From the NCBI RefSeq assembly GCF_001949145.1, contig NW_019091548.1, positions 456,888 to 490,080 on the forward strand: a stretch of DNA of 33,193 nucleotides, given 5' to 3'. Each line of letters begins with the position of its first letter. The first letter of the stretch is position 1. The stretch is from Acanthaster planci. Lineage: Eukaryota; Echinodermata; Asteroidea; Valvatida; Acanthasteridae. The notes below the pieces were generated by a model that was given only the letters and a program-made list of their open reading frames with translations, had not been told where the DNA came from and made no database searches. Made by a program: the position numbers and the translations under genes. This document shows positions 1 through 9,525 of the stretch, in pieces.

Positions 1-1
1 T

Positions 2-781
2 GTGCACTTTATTGCATTTTTGTCCGTTAATGGGTACGCTCCGGTTACTGTTGCATCGTATGTCTCATGGATTGCGTCTACACTCCGCTTGCAGGGTTCC
101 CATGACATAACTAAACATTTCATTGTGAAACGAATGTTAGATGGTTGCCGCCGCCGGTACGGGCGGCGCGATCAACGCCGCCCTATTACGATTGTTTTAC
201 TGCGGCGTGTTATTCCTGCTTTACACTCCGTTTGTACCAATCAGTATGAAGCCCTACTGTTTCGAGTGGCTTTCCTGTTAGCGTTTTTTGGATTTCTGCG
301 CGTCGGTGAACTCACAGCGTCCACTCGATCTGGTATTTCACCTTTACGTCGTTCTGATGTTACCCTTCATCATACCTCTTCCGGCAGTGTGGTTAATCTA
401 AACATTCGTTTCTCCAAGACCGACCAGTACGGTCAGGGTTGTGTAATTTCAATACCTGCTGTTTCTGAGGGCGAACTCTCCCTGTGCCCTGTTCAGGCCA
501 CTACACAGCTCCTCAGCAGGTGTCCTCAGCATTTCAGCAATTTCCTGTCCCATTCTGATGGTTCTCCAATTACACGTTCTCAATTCACCGCTGTTTTAAG
601 GCGGGCCCTTGGCTTCATTGGCATTCATGATACCCGTTACACTTCTCATTCCTTCTGGATTGGTGCGGCCACAGCAGCCGCAATGGCGGAAATTCCTGAC
701 GATGAGATCCAACAGATGGGTCGTTGGCAGTCAGGCGTTTACCGCCGCTATATTCGTATTAGCAGGGACCTTCTCCCATGA
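2..781 (+). CDS. Tyrosine recombinase (phage-integrase fold), 5'-truncated, catalytic Arg lost
   Basis: The open frame of 259 codons is cut by the window start. The C-terminal catalytic domain is clear: the first catalytic Arg in FLRVGEL (residue 100), Lys in SKTDQ (139), the His box HSFW (216-219), GRW (240-242) and a Tyr at about 250 in YRRYIR. The family His box is HxxR, and here the Arg is Trp (codon TGG at 656-658), one C-to-T change from CGG, so the enzyme is probably dead despite the open frame. Such recombinases integrate circular or linear element DNA by Tyr-mediated strand exchange. The SGNH frame starts about 130 bp downstream. Confidence 0.8.
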   Translation: MHFIAFLSVNGYAPVTVASYVSWIASTLRLQGSHDITKHFIVKRMLDGCRRRYGRRDQRRPITIVLLRRVIPALHSVCTNQYEALLFRVAFLLAFFGFLRVGELTASTRSGISPLRRSDVTLHHTSSGSVVNLNIRFSKTDQYGQGCVISIPAVSEGELSLCPVQATTQLLSRCPQHFSNFLSHSDGSPITRSQFTAVLRRALGFIGIHDTRYTSHSFWIGAATAAAMAEIPDDEIQQMGRWQSGVYRRYIRISRDLLP

Positions 782-912
782 GTTTTAAATTTTGTGGTTA
801 TTTTGTACATTGGAGTCATGTTACCCCACACCAAAAACAACCGTGATTCCAACCATACGCTAACTTTTCATTAAGTATTAATAGCTATTTAATTTCTGTT
901 TTACTTCCATGA

Positions 913-1527
913 GCAAACCCGCCGATCGACAACAAGCCCCTTGTCTGGGTGGTTGGCGACTCGTTCATCCATTGGACCTCCCCCCAAGGAGAGGATAACG
1001 CCACACGGGAGTGTGGCGTTATCCTCTCCTTGGGGGGAGGCACTTGATGGGCTGGCAACTGTTCGCTGGATGGGTAGGCGGGGCCTGCAGCTTGACCAAT
1101 TCAACGACTTCCTTTACAGCTGCTGGCTGACGGAGCAAGCATCGTCAACATGGATCATCATACACGTTGGCTCCAACGATCTGGGCTACGTCCCCAAGAA
1201 ATCAATGCTCGAGGGGATTAAACAATTCTTGCCGTCACCCGAGCATTATTACCTCACTCCATCATTTACTGGTCGGAGATTTTGCCAAGGGTCTCCTATG
1301 CCTCGGCTAACAGACAAAATTTGGTTGAGCACACCAGGCGAGCTCTTAACCGTTCGGTGGGCAATCTTTTCCACAGGGCGCCAGGTGGGTTGATTGCTCA
1401 CCCCCAAATTGAGTGGTGGCGGCAGGATTTATATTTATCAGATGGGGTGCACCTTGTGGGTGCCGCTTCGGAATTCCTTATTTATAACTTCCATACCGCG
1501 TTACTCCAGTCTTGCGGTGTAGCTTGA
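913..1527 (+). pseudogene. SGNH/GDSL-type hydrolase of the retroelement, frameshifted
   Basis: Three motifs in order identify an SGNH hydrolase: GDS (955-963, nucleophile Ser), GSND (1169-1180, oxyanion Asn) and DGVH (1441-1452, the Asp-His pair). They lie in three different reading frames, so the gene is broken. A TGA lies just upstream of the first motif at 910-912, and a 64-bp palindrome interrupts the frame directly after the GDS block. The last part, from 1282 to a stop at 1527, is open. The role of these hydrolases in retroelements is unsettled; esterase activity is assumed from the fold. Confidence 0.7.
977..1040. repeat. Perfect 30-bp inverted repeat with 4-nt loop inside the hydrolase
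   Basis: Positions 977-1006 and 1011-1040 are exact reverse complements, separated only by GGGA. The pairing stops abruptly at both outer ends. It sits in the hydrolase coding sequence between the GDS motif and the next recognisable block, so it is a later insertion or inverted duplication rather than a functional hairpin. Confidence 0.95.
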
Positions 1528-1840
1528 TTTCCTGTTACAATGCCAGCGCAAACACCACCTCCCCCTACACACGCGAGGTCACTTACCTATCATCACGCGG
1601 CCCATTTGGCGGCGGTCATAAATGACCGTGTGGCGGAATTTCATTCTTATCACCGTCATGGGCCTTAGGATTACGATTCAATATAGCTATATAAAACCTA
1701 TGCAATCAACGAATTCTTACATACATGGAATCAATAGGAAGTCTGTATAATGTTTATGGTTCACTTTGCAGTTTATAATCCAGATGGAATGGGTAGTCTA
1801 TATTCGGGTACGTACGGGTGGGACGTGAATAATGTCTATT
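1528..1840. other. Non-coding spacer, no recognisable feature
   Basis: This stretch holds the tail after the hydrolase stop and a non-coding sequence. I see no open frame with recognisable content, no tRNA-like cloverleaf and no clear repeat unit. Confidence 0.5.
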
Positions 1841-2120
1841 CCGCGGATTACGCTTCAACCGGGAATGATTTGCTGCAATGATTTACAATCTATTCTGTTG
1901 TCTCGCGGCTTACGCCTCGACCGGAGACTGAACATGGTTAAGTGGCTTATACTGTTGTCTCGCGGCTCACGCTTCGACCGGGGACTTGTCTCGCGGCTTA
2001 CGCTTCGACCGGGGACTTGTTAAGTGCAGCCAGTTACCGTCCGCGGATCACGCTTCGACCGGGACTTGCTTTGTTTAGCTTATTTACAATGTTGTCTCGC
2101 GGTTTACGCTTCGACCGGGA
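1841..2120 (+). repeat. Six dispersed copies of a ~22-bp GC-rich motif
   Basis: A motif close to CGCGGCTTACGCTTCGACCG recurs at about 1841, 1902, 1959, 1990, 2041 and 2097, all in the same orientation, followed by GGGA or GGGGACTTG. Spacing is irregular (about 31 to 61 bp) and the intervening DNA is AT-rich and unrelated. The core varies at only a few positions although its surroundings do not align. Open frames across it are translations of the repeat. Function unknown; it could be a degraded tandem array, a protein-binding cluster or part of a transposon end. Confidence 0.85.
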
Positions 2121-2300
2121 ATATGCTAAACTATCACATAAAATGCTATTGGTTATCGATCTGGAATTAAAACTGCTCTGGCCGTACGATAACAAAAGAA
2201 TTAAATTTGCGCTGGTGTAAGATTTCATTCATTTTGTATCTGACTTATGCGGCAATAAACAAATTTTACAATTAAATATACTTTATTTTACCCGAGGTGA

Positions 2301-5061
2301 AAAGAGTCACTACTGCTGGATTAAAAACTTTTCTCGGTTGACGGGTGATATCGATCATCACGAGCATAAGAAACACTGGTGCTTCAAATGCTTGTCACAT
2401 TTTCAAGAGGCAGAAAAACTTGCTCGGCACAGAGAAGATTGTAACGGAATTGACACACCGGCTACTAAAGTAGAATTACCTAAAGAAGGCGAAAATATTC
2501 TCAAGTTTAAAAATTATAAAAACAAACAAGCCGCCCCTTTTGTCTTTTAGACTGATTTTGAGTCTGTTTTAGAAAAATTACCGCCGACAGATACAAACAC
2601 GGTCAAAACACAAATTCATAAGCCTTGGGATACTCATACGTGGTCGTCAGATGCGATGGTCAATGCACTTCACGCGAGATTTATAGAGGTAAAGACGCGG
2701 CTACCAAATTTGTTCAATCGCTCTCTGAGGAAGCATCCGAGATAAACAAAACGTTTAAAAGCAAAGTGAAGTTGATTTGGTCACCCGAGTTAGAAAAAAT
2801 CTACGAAAATTGTAATCGCTGTTGGATTTGCGAAAAGTTGATAGACAAGAAAATGGAAGAATCTCAATGCCAGTGTGATATTCCAAATACGGGCAAAATT
2901 GCTCGTAAAAATGACGCTGGGTTCAGAGAATGGATATGTTTAGATTGCGAAAAGCCCATCAACAATTTTAGAAAGGTCAGAGATCATTGTCAAGTGACAG
3001 GAAAATACCGAGGTCCCGCGCACGCCAGTTGTAATCTAAAGTTAAGAGTTGCCCGAATCAAACGCCCATTCCGGTGATTTTACACAATCTCGAGAAATAC
3101 GACGCACACTTGATTATGCAGGGCGCTCACGAGTACAACGGGAATGAAATAAATTAATTGCTAAAAATACTGAAAATTACATTTTGTTTTCCTTTGGCCA
3201 ACTCAGGTTTTTAGACTCCTTTCATTTTATGGCGACCTCGCTAGATCGGTTGGTTAAAAACTGTTCACCCGATGATTTTAACTTACTTTGCGAAAGGTTT
3301 CCAGAAAAAGGGAAAATACCCTTATGAATATATCGATTCCTTTGATCGGTTCCAAGAGACGAGTTTACCACCAATAGGCGCTTTTTATAGCTCTCTGAAA
3401 CAACCGCCGTGACCGAGCAAGAACATTTAAGAGCTCAAAAAGTATGGCAAGCCTTTGGTTGTGAAAACGTAGTTGACTACCACGACCTATACGTGGAAAC
3501 GGACGTGTTATTGCTAGCGGCTGTTTTTGAGAACTTCCGTAAAGTCTGTAAACAACAATATGACCTTGACCCAGTCAACTATTACACGTCACCGGGCCTG
3601 TCGTGGGATGCATTGTTAAAGCATTCATGTATACAACTGGAACTACTGACGGACATTGATAAGCACTTGTTCTTTGAAAGGGCAAAAAGAGGTGGTATCT
3701 CTAGCGTGGGTGCAAAGCTATATGCAAAGGCAAATAACCCGGACCTACCTGACTACGACCCGAATCAACCGGAGTCTCACATCATGTACCTGGACGCCAA
3801 TAATTTATGCGGCTGGGCCATGAGTCAGTATCTACCCGTGGGTGAGTTTCAGTGGCTAAAAACTTAGACAAATTTACTCCCGAGTTTATTTCCAAGTTAC
3901 GACCTAAAGACACGCGCGATTACATGTTTGAAGTGACTTTAGACTATCTGCAACACTTACACGACAAACACAACGACTTCCCAGTTGCGCCCGAAAATAT
4001 GTCAATTCCCAATGAATGGTTTTCAGGCTACCAACAAAATTTAATTAGCAACGGAGAAAAAGTAACCTCGGTAGACAAACTCGTGGTCACTTTGGGTACC
4101 AAACGAAAATATGTGGTTCACTACCGAACTTTACAGAAATATTTAGAACTAGGATTAGATTAAAAGAGGTACACCGTGTCATGTCGTTTAAACAGTGGCC
4201 TTGGATGAAAAGCTACATCAATAAAAAATACCGAATTGCGCAAATTGGCCAGATTGATTTTGAGAAGGATTTCTTCAAATTGATGAATAATTCTGTTTTT
4301 GGCAAGACGATGGAAAATGTCAGATATCGTATGGACGGTCATTTATTGAGGGACTCACAAGACGCTGAGAAATACAAAAAATTAACTTTTAAACCAAATT
4401 ACAAATCGACGGTACCGTTTAAAGAGTGCGATCTCTCCTTTGTGGAAATGTATCGCATAAAGACCAAGCTAAATAAGCCGATCTATTGCGGAGTAAGCGT
4501 GCTCGACTTATCTAAAACGTTCATGTACGATTTTTATTACAACGAACTAAAAGCCAACTTTGGTGAAAAAGTAAATTTACTTTACACGGACACTGATTCT
4601 CTGTTAGTTCAGATCCAAACTGACGATTTAAACGGCTACCTGAGTAAAAAGCGTTCATTATTTGACTTTAGTAATTACCCACCCGATAATCGACTTTACG
4701 ATTCAAAAAATAAAAAAGTAATAGGTAAAATGAAAGACCAATTTGGTGACCAAATAATTTCAGAGGTCGTTTGCATACGCCCAAAAATGTATTCGATCTT
4801 AACTACCGATCAAATATTTAAAGAAGGCGACGGGGTCACAAAGTAGTAACCGAGAAACGGTTAACCCACGAGATGTATAAAAGCTGCCTATTTGAACGAA
4901 AGCAGCATTTCAATAAACAGCAGCTATTTAGATCAGATAAACATCACAAGTTCACCGTGTCGCAAAACAAGCTAAGCCTCTCGCCGTTGGTCACAAAGCG
5001 CTATATTTTGCCGAATGGAATCGATACGTTAGCTTACGGGCATATATTACTCAGGCTGTAA
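2301..5061 (+). pseudogene. polB: Protein-primed family B DNA polymerase (Polinton type), broken
   Basis: Replicates the element by protein priming. Visible in order: a Cys/His zinc motif (HKKHWCFKCLSHF, about 2363), exonuclease motif I with TDFESV (2551) just after an in-frame TAG, a Cys-rich block with VRDHC...YRGPAH (about 2970-3030) resembling endonuclease VII, the exo II-like NLEKYDAH (about 3088), polymerase motif A YLDANNL (Asp codon 3793-3795), motif B KLMNNSVFGKT (about 4280) and motif C YTDTDS (4583-4600). At least five frame changes or stops interrupt it. The N-terminus seems missing. Its 3' end overlaps the convergent integrase by 15 bp. Polymerase residues look intact, so decay is probably not ancient. 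Confidence 0.9.
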
Positions 5062-6040
5062 TTCAGTATCTTCGGGTACGACCTGAAGTTCCTCTTTGAC
5101 AAAACTCCTATTTGGCCGTAGACCAAATCAATAGATAATATAAAGTGGGGCCCGTTTTTATCCGCTTGCCTTTCACTCGTTTAAATTGGCTCGTGCGCTT
5201 TTCCACCTGATAAACGTCCACTGACCAGACCGGATCTGTCGCCCTTCTGACGGTGCCGCCCTCTTGCTCGCCCGGGTAATATAAATACCGAACGACCACG
5301 TCTGGAAAAATTCTCTTTGGGTCGTTCTTATGGGTGCACTCGGTGTTTGTTTCACTCGGTCTAATTTTATAGCTTCTGCAGGAACGGCATCGATTAAATG
5401 CGTTCTTTCATCGTTTAACGATTTCACGACCTGGGGCAAACGTTCTACCCATTCAACGTTTCGCATTTCTTGAGCGTATTGATGGCCGAATAAACGCTTG
5501 GCTAAAGTGCGGTTAAACCTTTCCACGATCCCCTGCGATATGTGCACACCTGGCTCGCCCACTTGAATTTCTACCCGTGTTTTGCCATTAACTTTTAAAC
5601 TCGCCTTTAAATTCAGATCCGGAGTCTACCATTGTGAATTTAGGCCAGGCCAGACCTGATCGCTTGTAAATTTTCTTGCTAGCTTCGCTTACTTGCTCGG
5701 CGGTTTTACTGGTCAACGGCTCGGCTTCTTTATACCGCGAACCGACGTCTACTACAGTCAAAGCGTATTTAAAAGTTTTTCTTTTAACGCGGTCCCAGGG
5801 TAAATACAAAACGTCCATTTGATGCGCTTCGTTTGGTTCGACTGATTCTGATTGCAACATTGTAGGTCTGGGTACGTAATTTGGTTTTGGTAAATATATT
5901 TGCCAAATGGCCTGCTTTTTTAGCCAGTTCCTAATAATTGATTTGTCTGCACCGGTCTTTTCGTGTAGATGATCGACCGCGCTTTCTCCTCGCCAGTAGC
6001 CCTGTGGACTATAAAACAACTTTGAAAATTCTCGTTCCAT
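5047..6040 (-). pseudogene. Retrovirus-type integrase (Polinton INT), copy A, frameshifted
   Basis: An rve-fold DDE integrase, expected to insert the element's linear DNA. The N-terminal region holds PQGYWRGES and a basic WLKKQAIWQIYLP segment; the catalytic core has Asp in MDVLYLP (residue 76), Asp in VDSGSEF (139) and Glu in GIVERFNRTL in a second frame. The C-terminal part (YYPGEQEGG, WSVDVYQV, then SFVKEELQVVP) resembles the chromodomain/SH3-like tail of Polinton integrases and lies in further frames. The start ATG follows TTTATTTTAAA and lies one base after the upstream gene's stop. The stop is inside the end of the polymerase gene. Copy B has the same protein at 27130-28093. Confidence 0.9.
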
Positions 6041-6041
6041 T

Positions 6042-6447
6042 TTAAAATAAAGTTACGCAAATCGAGGTCACCAAAGCAGTTCCACCTAAAATCCAAACAA
6101 ACTCGCGAATCTTTTGATCTTCGGAAGGCTCGTAGAAATCAGACAACTTAGGTTCTGATGGTAACGGCGTGATATTTTTACCGCTTAATTCTAAATAAGC
6201 TCGTAATGCTTCATCCACGTTTACAAATGTCTGCTGACTCGCGCGTTCTTGTCGAATTCGTTCGTTTAAAAAGTCCAGCACGTGTACGCGGTTTTGTTTC
6301 CAGGATTCCTTCGCTTGCGCCAATTGTTCTAACGCGAGGTCGTGACGCTTTCGTTCTTCGTCGACTTTACTTTTTGATAAACTGCTAAATAAAAAATGCC
6401 AAGGCGTTTACTATTGCTCCTCCCACCATCATTAAAGCACTAGCCAT
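6042..6447 (-). pseudogene. Small two-membrane-segment protein upstream of integrase, copy A
   Basis: Recognised by comparison with 26791-27128 in copy B. Begins MASALMMVGGAIVNALAF, a hydrophobic first segment identical to copy B through LAF apart from none of its residues, then a charged helical stretch (AQAKESWKQ), and ends in a second hydrophobic segment (WILGGTALVTSICVTLF). A short deletion after LAF shifts the frame here, whereas copy B has the segment intact but carries stops later. The stop TAA is followed after one base by the integrase ATG, so the integrase start motif is embedded in its last codons. Probably a virion or membrane protein (inference); no family recognised. Confidence 0.6.
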
Positions 6448-6480
6448 TTTTAAAATAAAGTTAAATTAAATTAAATTAAA
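6448..6480. promoter_or_regulatory. 33-bp divergent AT-only promoter region
   Basis: Between the minus-strand start at 6447 and the plus-strand start at 6481 lie 33 bases made almost wholly of A and T, with TTTAAAATAAAG read on the plus strand (CTTTATTTTAAA on the minus strand) and a run of TTAAA repeats. Copy B has the equivalent 24-bp divergent spacer at 26767-26790. Promoter function is inferred from position and the shared motif. Confidence 0.5.
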
Positions 6481-6579
6481 TGAACAGCAAAATTAAAGAT
6501 CAACTGTCGGAAATTCAAGCCAACCTACGCAACCTCGAGCAGATGCGTGCCGATAAGATCACATCGGTCACACATTGAA
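6481..6579 (+). pseudogene. Truncated small coiled-coil protein (homologue of 26406-26766)
   Basis: Begins MNSKIKDQLSEIQANL and reads RADKIT before a TGA at about 6577. Copy B has a longer gene at the mirrored position, beginning MNSEIKDKLIEFQTD and containing VRADIDHISD, then a C-terminal membrane segment. In copy A that second half is missing and a capsid-like frame follows at once, so a deletion probably joined the two genes and may also have removed the capsid N-terminus. Confidence 0.5.
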
Positions 6580-7726
6580 CGTAAAATTCCCAGCTTTAGG
6601 CACGGACGACGTCATTGTACCAGGGACCGCCATACTTGCTTTTAAACTCAATCTAGACGGAGCCTCGGACGATAACCGTACCGTGTATAACAACGTGGCG
6701 CGAAACCTGGTTTCGGAAATCAACGTGAGTCTCCAAGGAAACAAAATCGTAAGTGACCGAGATGCACACGTATTTCACAATTTTAAGGACAACTGGCTAC
6801 CTCTGTCGCAGAAAAAGAATATGGCGTACTTTGGTTTGGAAAAGGAAATCGTGGCCAAGATACGTCTAGGGGCTCTCGACAAAAAGGACGCCGCAAATAA
6901 AGGTAAAGATAAAGCAATTGCCGACGCTTTTAAAAATCGTTACGCGATTCCACTGGACACGCCGATGTTGACGGATCATTTCCCCCTTTTACCCGTCGGG
7001 GTTTAAAGAGCCACTGGCGTATCAACTGATTTTTAACGGGCACGATAAAGTGGTTAACTTGTCAGATACCGCGGTCGAGTACTCAATTTCGGACCTGACT
7101 TTGGAATACGAAGTAGTAACTAATCGAGACCTGGCCCAAACCTTGAAAAACAAAAAAAACACGATGTTTTACCTATTCGACCGGCTTCACTCGTGGAAGA
7201 AGCAGGCCGTCAATAATTCTGACACGCTATGGAACATCAGCATCGATCAGACAATCAAGAGCTTGAAAGGAGTTTTAATTCTATTCTATTAAGAGACCTG
7301 GCTATTAAAACCCCCAAAGATTTTATAATCCACACGTCACAAAAACGGTCATCACGGTCGAGGGTAAGCCAAATCAATTGTATTTACAGGGGCTGTTTGA
7401 ATACCAACATTGGAACGAGGTAACCAAGTATTTTGGAGATTTAGGCACAAAATCGACTCGCGCGGTAGCCAAAGGCCTAAACTTAACCGGAGTAGATATA
7501 GCTGAATATTTCAGAGATAAATACGGCTTGTGGCTCGATTTCAGAAGTTCCGACGATAATAGCACTCAGGTGGGTAGTGGGTAGACCACTTGGCGGTGGT
7601 GGAGATATATCATTTCAAATGGAACGTCAAGCCGAAACCGCGGGCCCCCTGACGATGTACGTGTTTTTGGTGATGGACACGCAATTGACGGTGGAAGACG
7701 GCAATTTTAGGAGTTTAGTTTATTAA
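6575..7726 (+). pseudogene. Candidate capsid (jelly-roll-like) protein, frameshifted
   Basis: About 380 codons in at least four frame segments: 6575-7006, about 7003-7292, 7229-7420 and 7378-7726. The content is beta-rich, with GTAILAFKLNLDG, NVARNLVSEINVSLQGN, PLDTPMLTDHFP, LTLEYEVVTNRDLA and VEGKPNQLYLQG. Position next to the packaging ATPase, length and composition fit a structural protein such as the major capsid protein, and I recall similar proteins from Polinton-like elements of marine invertebrates; this is not proven. A 7-bp direct duplication near 7570-7583 (GGGTAGT/GGGTAGA) causes one frameshift. Copy B lacks the gene entirely. Confidence 0.5.
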
Positions 7727-7742
7727 ACCGGGCTTACATTAA

Positions 7743-9175
7743 ATGAGTCAGATGTACAAGAATCCTCACTGCACCTTAATCGTGGGTAAAACCGAGAGTG
7801 GTAAAACTCAGTCGATTTAAATTTATTGGAAATGAGTACCGGTTTATATTTGAAGCTATCGTGATTATATGCCCGACGCTTTTTAAGAATAGAACGTATT
7901 TAGAACAACTGTGGATATACTCCGACGAAAATGTTTTTCTCTGTTACTTGGATCGAGAAAAGATTGAATTAAACGAGGCGATTGAAATATATTAACGACT
8001 ATTTGACGGGGTAAATACGCTTTTTATTGTCGACGATTGTGCAGCTGATAAATTTATTAAATATCGCAAAAAATCTAAGGCGAGTAACACCTGCGCTTTG
8101 AGTAGGATGGCCTTTAGCGGTAGACACTTTAATCAATCGTGCAAAAAGTACAATTCCGTTTTAAAAGATTTTAGAGAAAATACGGCGTGGGTAGGTTTGT
8201 TTAATTGTAAGGATCGTAATTCGTTTTACCAATGTCTAGACGAAAATGATGTAATCCCAGACGAAAAACGAGAGGAGATCAAAACATACCTACGCGACGT
8301 GAAATTCAGTAGACTTGTGTTAAATACGGAACCGCCCGTCTCGTTTGATTTATCGTGGGAAAAAATGAGAAATAATTTAATCGATCTAACCAAAAAGGTA
8401 CAGATAGAAAAAACTTGTACTCGCTGTTTTTGCGTTAAAGATGTATCTGACTTTAAAATTCAGAAGAAGACTGGTAAGGTAAATAAACTTTGCAACGAGT
8501 GTTTAATTAAAATGAAAGAAAGTAAACAGCGAAAAGTTTGTCCACATGGGAAAGAAAGATATCAATGCGCCGAATGTGAAGGTTCAGGGATATGTATTCA
8601 CAAAAAACGGAGATCTCGATGAGTTGAATGTGAAGGTTCAGTGATATGTATTCACAAAAAATGGAGATCTCGATGCGTTGAATGTGAAGGTTCAGAGATA
8701 TGTATTCACAAAAAACGGAGATCTCAATGCGTTGAATGTGAAGGTTCAGGGATATGTATTCACAAAAAACGGAGATCTCGATGCGTTGAATGTAATGGCT
8801 CAGGGATATGTATTCACAAAAAACGAAGATCTAGATGCATTGATTGTCAATGTTCCGAAATATGTATTCAAGGTAAGGAGAAAAATCGATGCAAAATTTG
8901 CAGCGACCCAGTCAAGGTAACAATTCAATAGTGGCTCTATCATTGCCGTTCTAGCGACAAGAAATACAATCGATTTGATGCAGATCACTTTATTGATACA
9001 GACTTTTGTCGAGGTTTAATCGAGGACTGTGGGTATTGCTTTTATCCCGATTGCAAGGTTAAGATGCAATTTACCGAATATCGCCACGATTTGTGCACAA
9101 TCGAACGTCTCAATAATCAATAAGTCCAACGATGTTCTTTGTTGTTTAAAGTGTTATAACCTAAAAAAAATTTAA
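7743..9175 (+). pseudogene. FtsK/HerA-type packaging ATPase in frame with Cys-repeat/HNH nuclease
   Basis: Starts with ATG at 7743. Walker A is GKTESGKT (7785-7808) and Walker B LFIVDD (8020-8037), as in the A32-like DNA-packaging ATPases of Polintons and large DNA viruses. One frameshift follows Walker A; from 7798 a single frame continues to 9123, interrupted only by TAA (7993), TGA (8620) and TAG (8929). This frame carries the ATPase C-terminal half, a linker (DLTKKVQIEK), a CxxC...CxxC zinc finger (about 8416-8505), six 18-residue Cys repeats and an HNH-like domain with DADHF, CGYC and DLCTIERLN. A last frameshift near 9119 leads to CCLKCYN and a stop at 9175. The TGA at 8620 replaces a Cys codon of the repeat. 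Fusion is inferred. Confidence 0.7.
8593..8880 (+). repeat. 54-bp in-frame tandem repeat encoding an 18-residue Cys/His unit
   Basis: TGTATTCA recurs at 8593, 8647, 8701, 8755, 8809 and 8863, exactly 54 bp apart. Each unit encodes a variant of CIHKKRRSRCVECEGSG, with one Cys-x-His and one Cys-x-x-Cys, suited to a small zinc knuckle. Inner units are nearly identical at DNA level, so the array expanded recently or is homogenised; the last unit diverges (CIQGKEKNRCKIC). It lies between the ATPase and HNH parts of the frame. Confidence 0.9.
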
Positions 9176-9306
9176 TAAACTCGAGATTGAGTATTCGCAT
9201 CACTATTATAAAAGCTAATTATTAAGTACTTATTAATTACTTATTCTTCGTTATAGCTGGGCTAACTGAGTCTGGCTATAAAAATTTTTTATTTTGCTAT
9301 AATTAA

Positions 9307-9525
9307 ATGATAGCCGTGCTAGAATACGTTCAACTAGTTGCTCAGCTAGTTATTGCAGCTAACTTGACCTACTATACAATCAAGTACCTATGCTTCAAAC
9401 AAACTGTCAACAAATTTAAAACGTATATTATAAAATGGACGACATCAAATCAATACTGGCCGATGCAAAAAGCGAATCAACCGAAGAATCCAAATCCAAC
9501 GTCAAAGACCAACTTTGTTCGATAG
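9307..9525 (+). CDS. Small membrane protein, overlapping the next gene
   Basis: 72 codons. The N-terminal 35 residues form one hydrophobic segment (VQLVAQLVIAANLTYY) followed by a basic stretch (KQTVNKFKTYIIKW). The ATG follows TGCTATAATTAA, the element's start motif. The last 91 bases overlap the gene at 9435 in another frame. Copy B has the same gene with the same overlap and a nearly identical length (26076-26285), which supports it as real, though the overlap could be kept open by constraint on the other frame. No family recognised. Confidence 0.55.
   Translation: MIAVLEYVQLVAQLVIAANLTYYTIKYLCFKQTVNKFKTYIIKWTTSNQYWPMQKANQPKNPNPTSKTNFVR

Larger units (their letters stand above)
1..1527 (+). 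mobile_element. 3' portion of a Ngaro/DIRS-type tyrosine-recombinase retroelement
   Basis: A tyrosine recombinase frame is followed on the same strand by an SGNH-hydrolase frame. In DIRS-order elements of the Ngaro type, the tyrosine recombinase lies downstream of the reverse transcriptase and an SGNH hydrolase can be the last gene, so the pair points to that class (family knowledge). The Gag and reverse transcriptase part would lie left of the window. I could not find the split direct repeats that normally end these elements; the short repeats at 1841-2120 are a possible but unproven remnant. A DNA-only recombinase element carrying the same two genes is the main alternative. Confidence 0.6.

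Noticed and set aside
941-1393. 150-codon plus-strand frame read as one gene
   Set aside because: Its first half is a frame-shifted reading through the palindrome; only the part from about 1050 matches the hydrolase. It is included in the broken hydrolase.
1942-2220. Open frames with repeated TLRPGTC/YASTGD-like peptides
   Set aside because: They are translations of the short GC-rich repeat and have no protein-like context.
2301-5061. Frameshifts in the polymerase explained as introns
   Set aside because: Interruptions are single stops or small frame changes without room for GT-AG introns, and protein motifs continue directly across them.
8593-8880. CRISPR-like array
   Set aside because: Units are directly adjacent and coding, with no spacers; the genome is animal.
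8678-8920. 80-codon repeat protein in a second frame over the Cys repeats
   Set aside because: Its repeat pattern follows from the 54-bp DNA repeat; the Cys/His frame continues from the ATPase and has the metal-site pattern.
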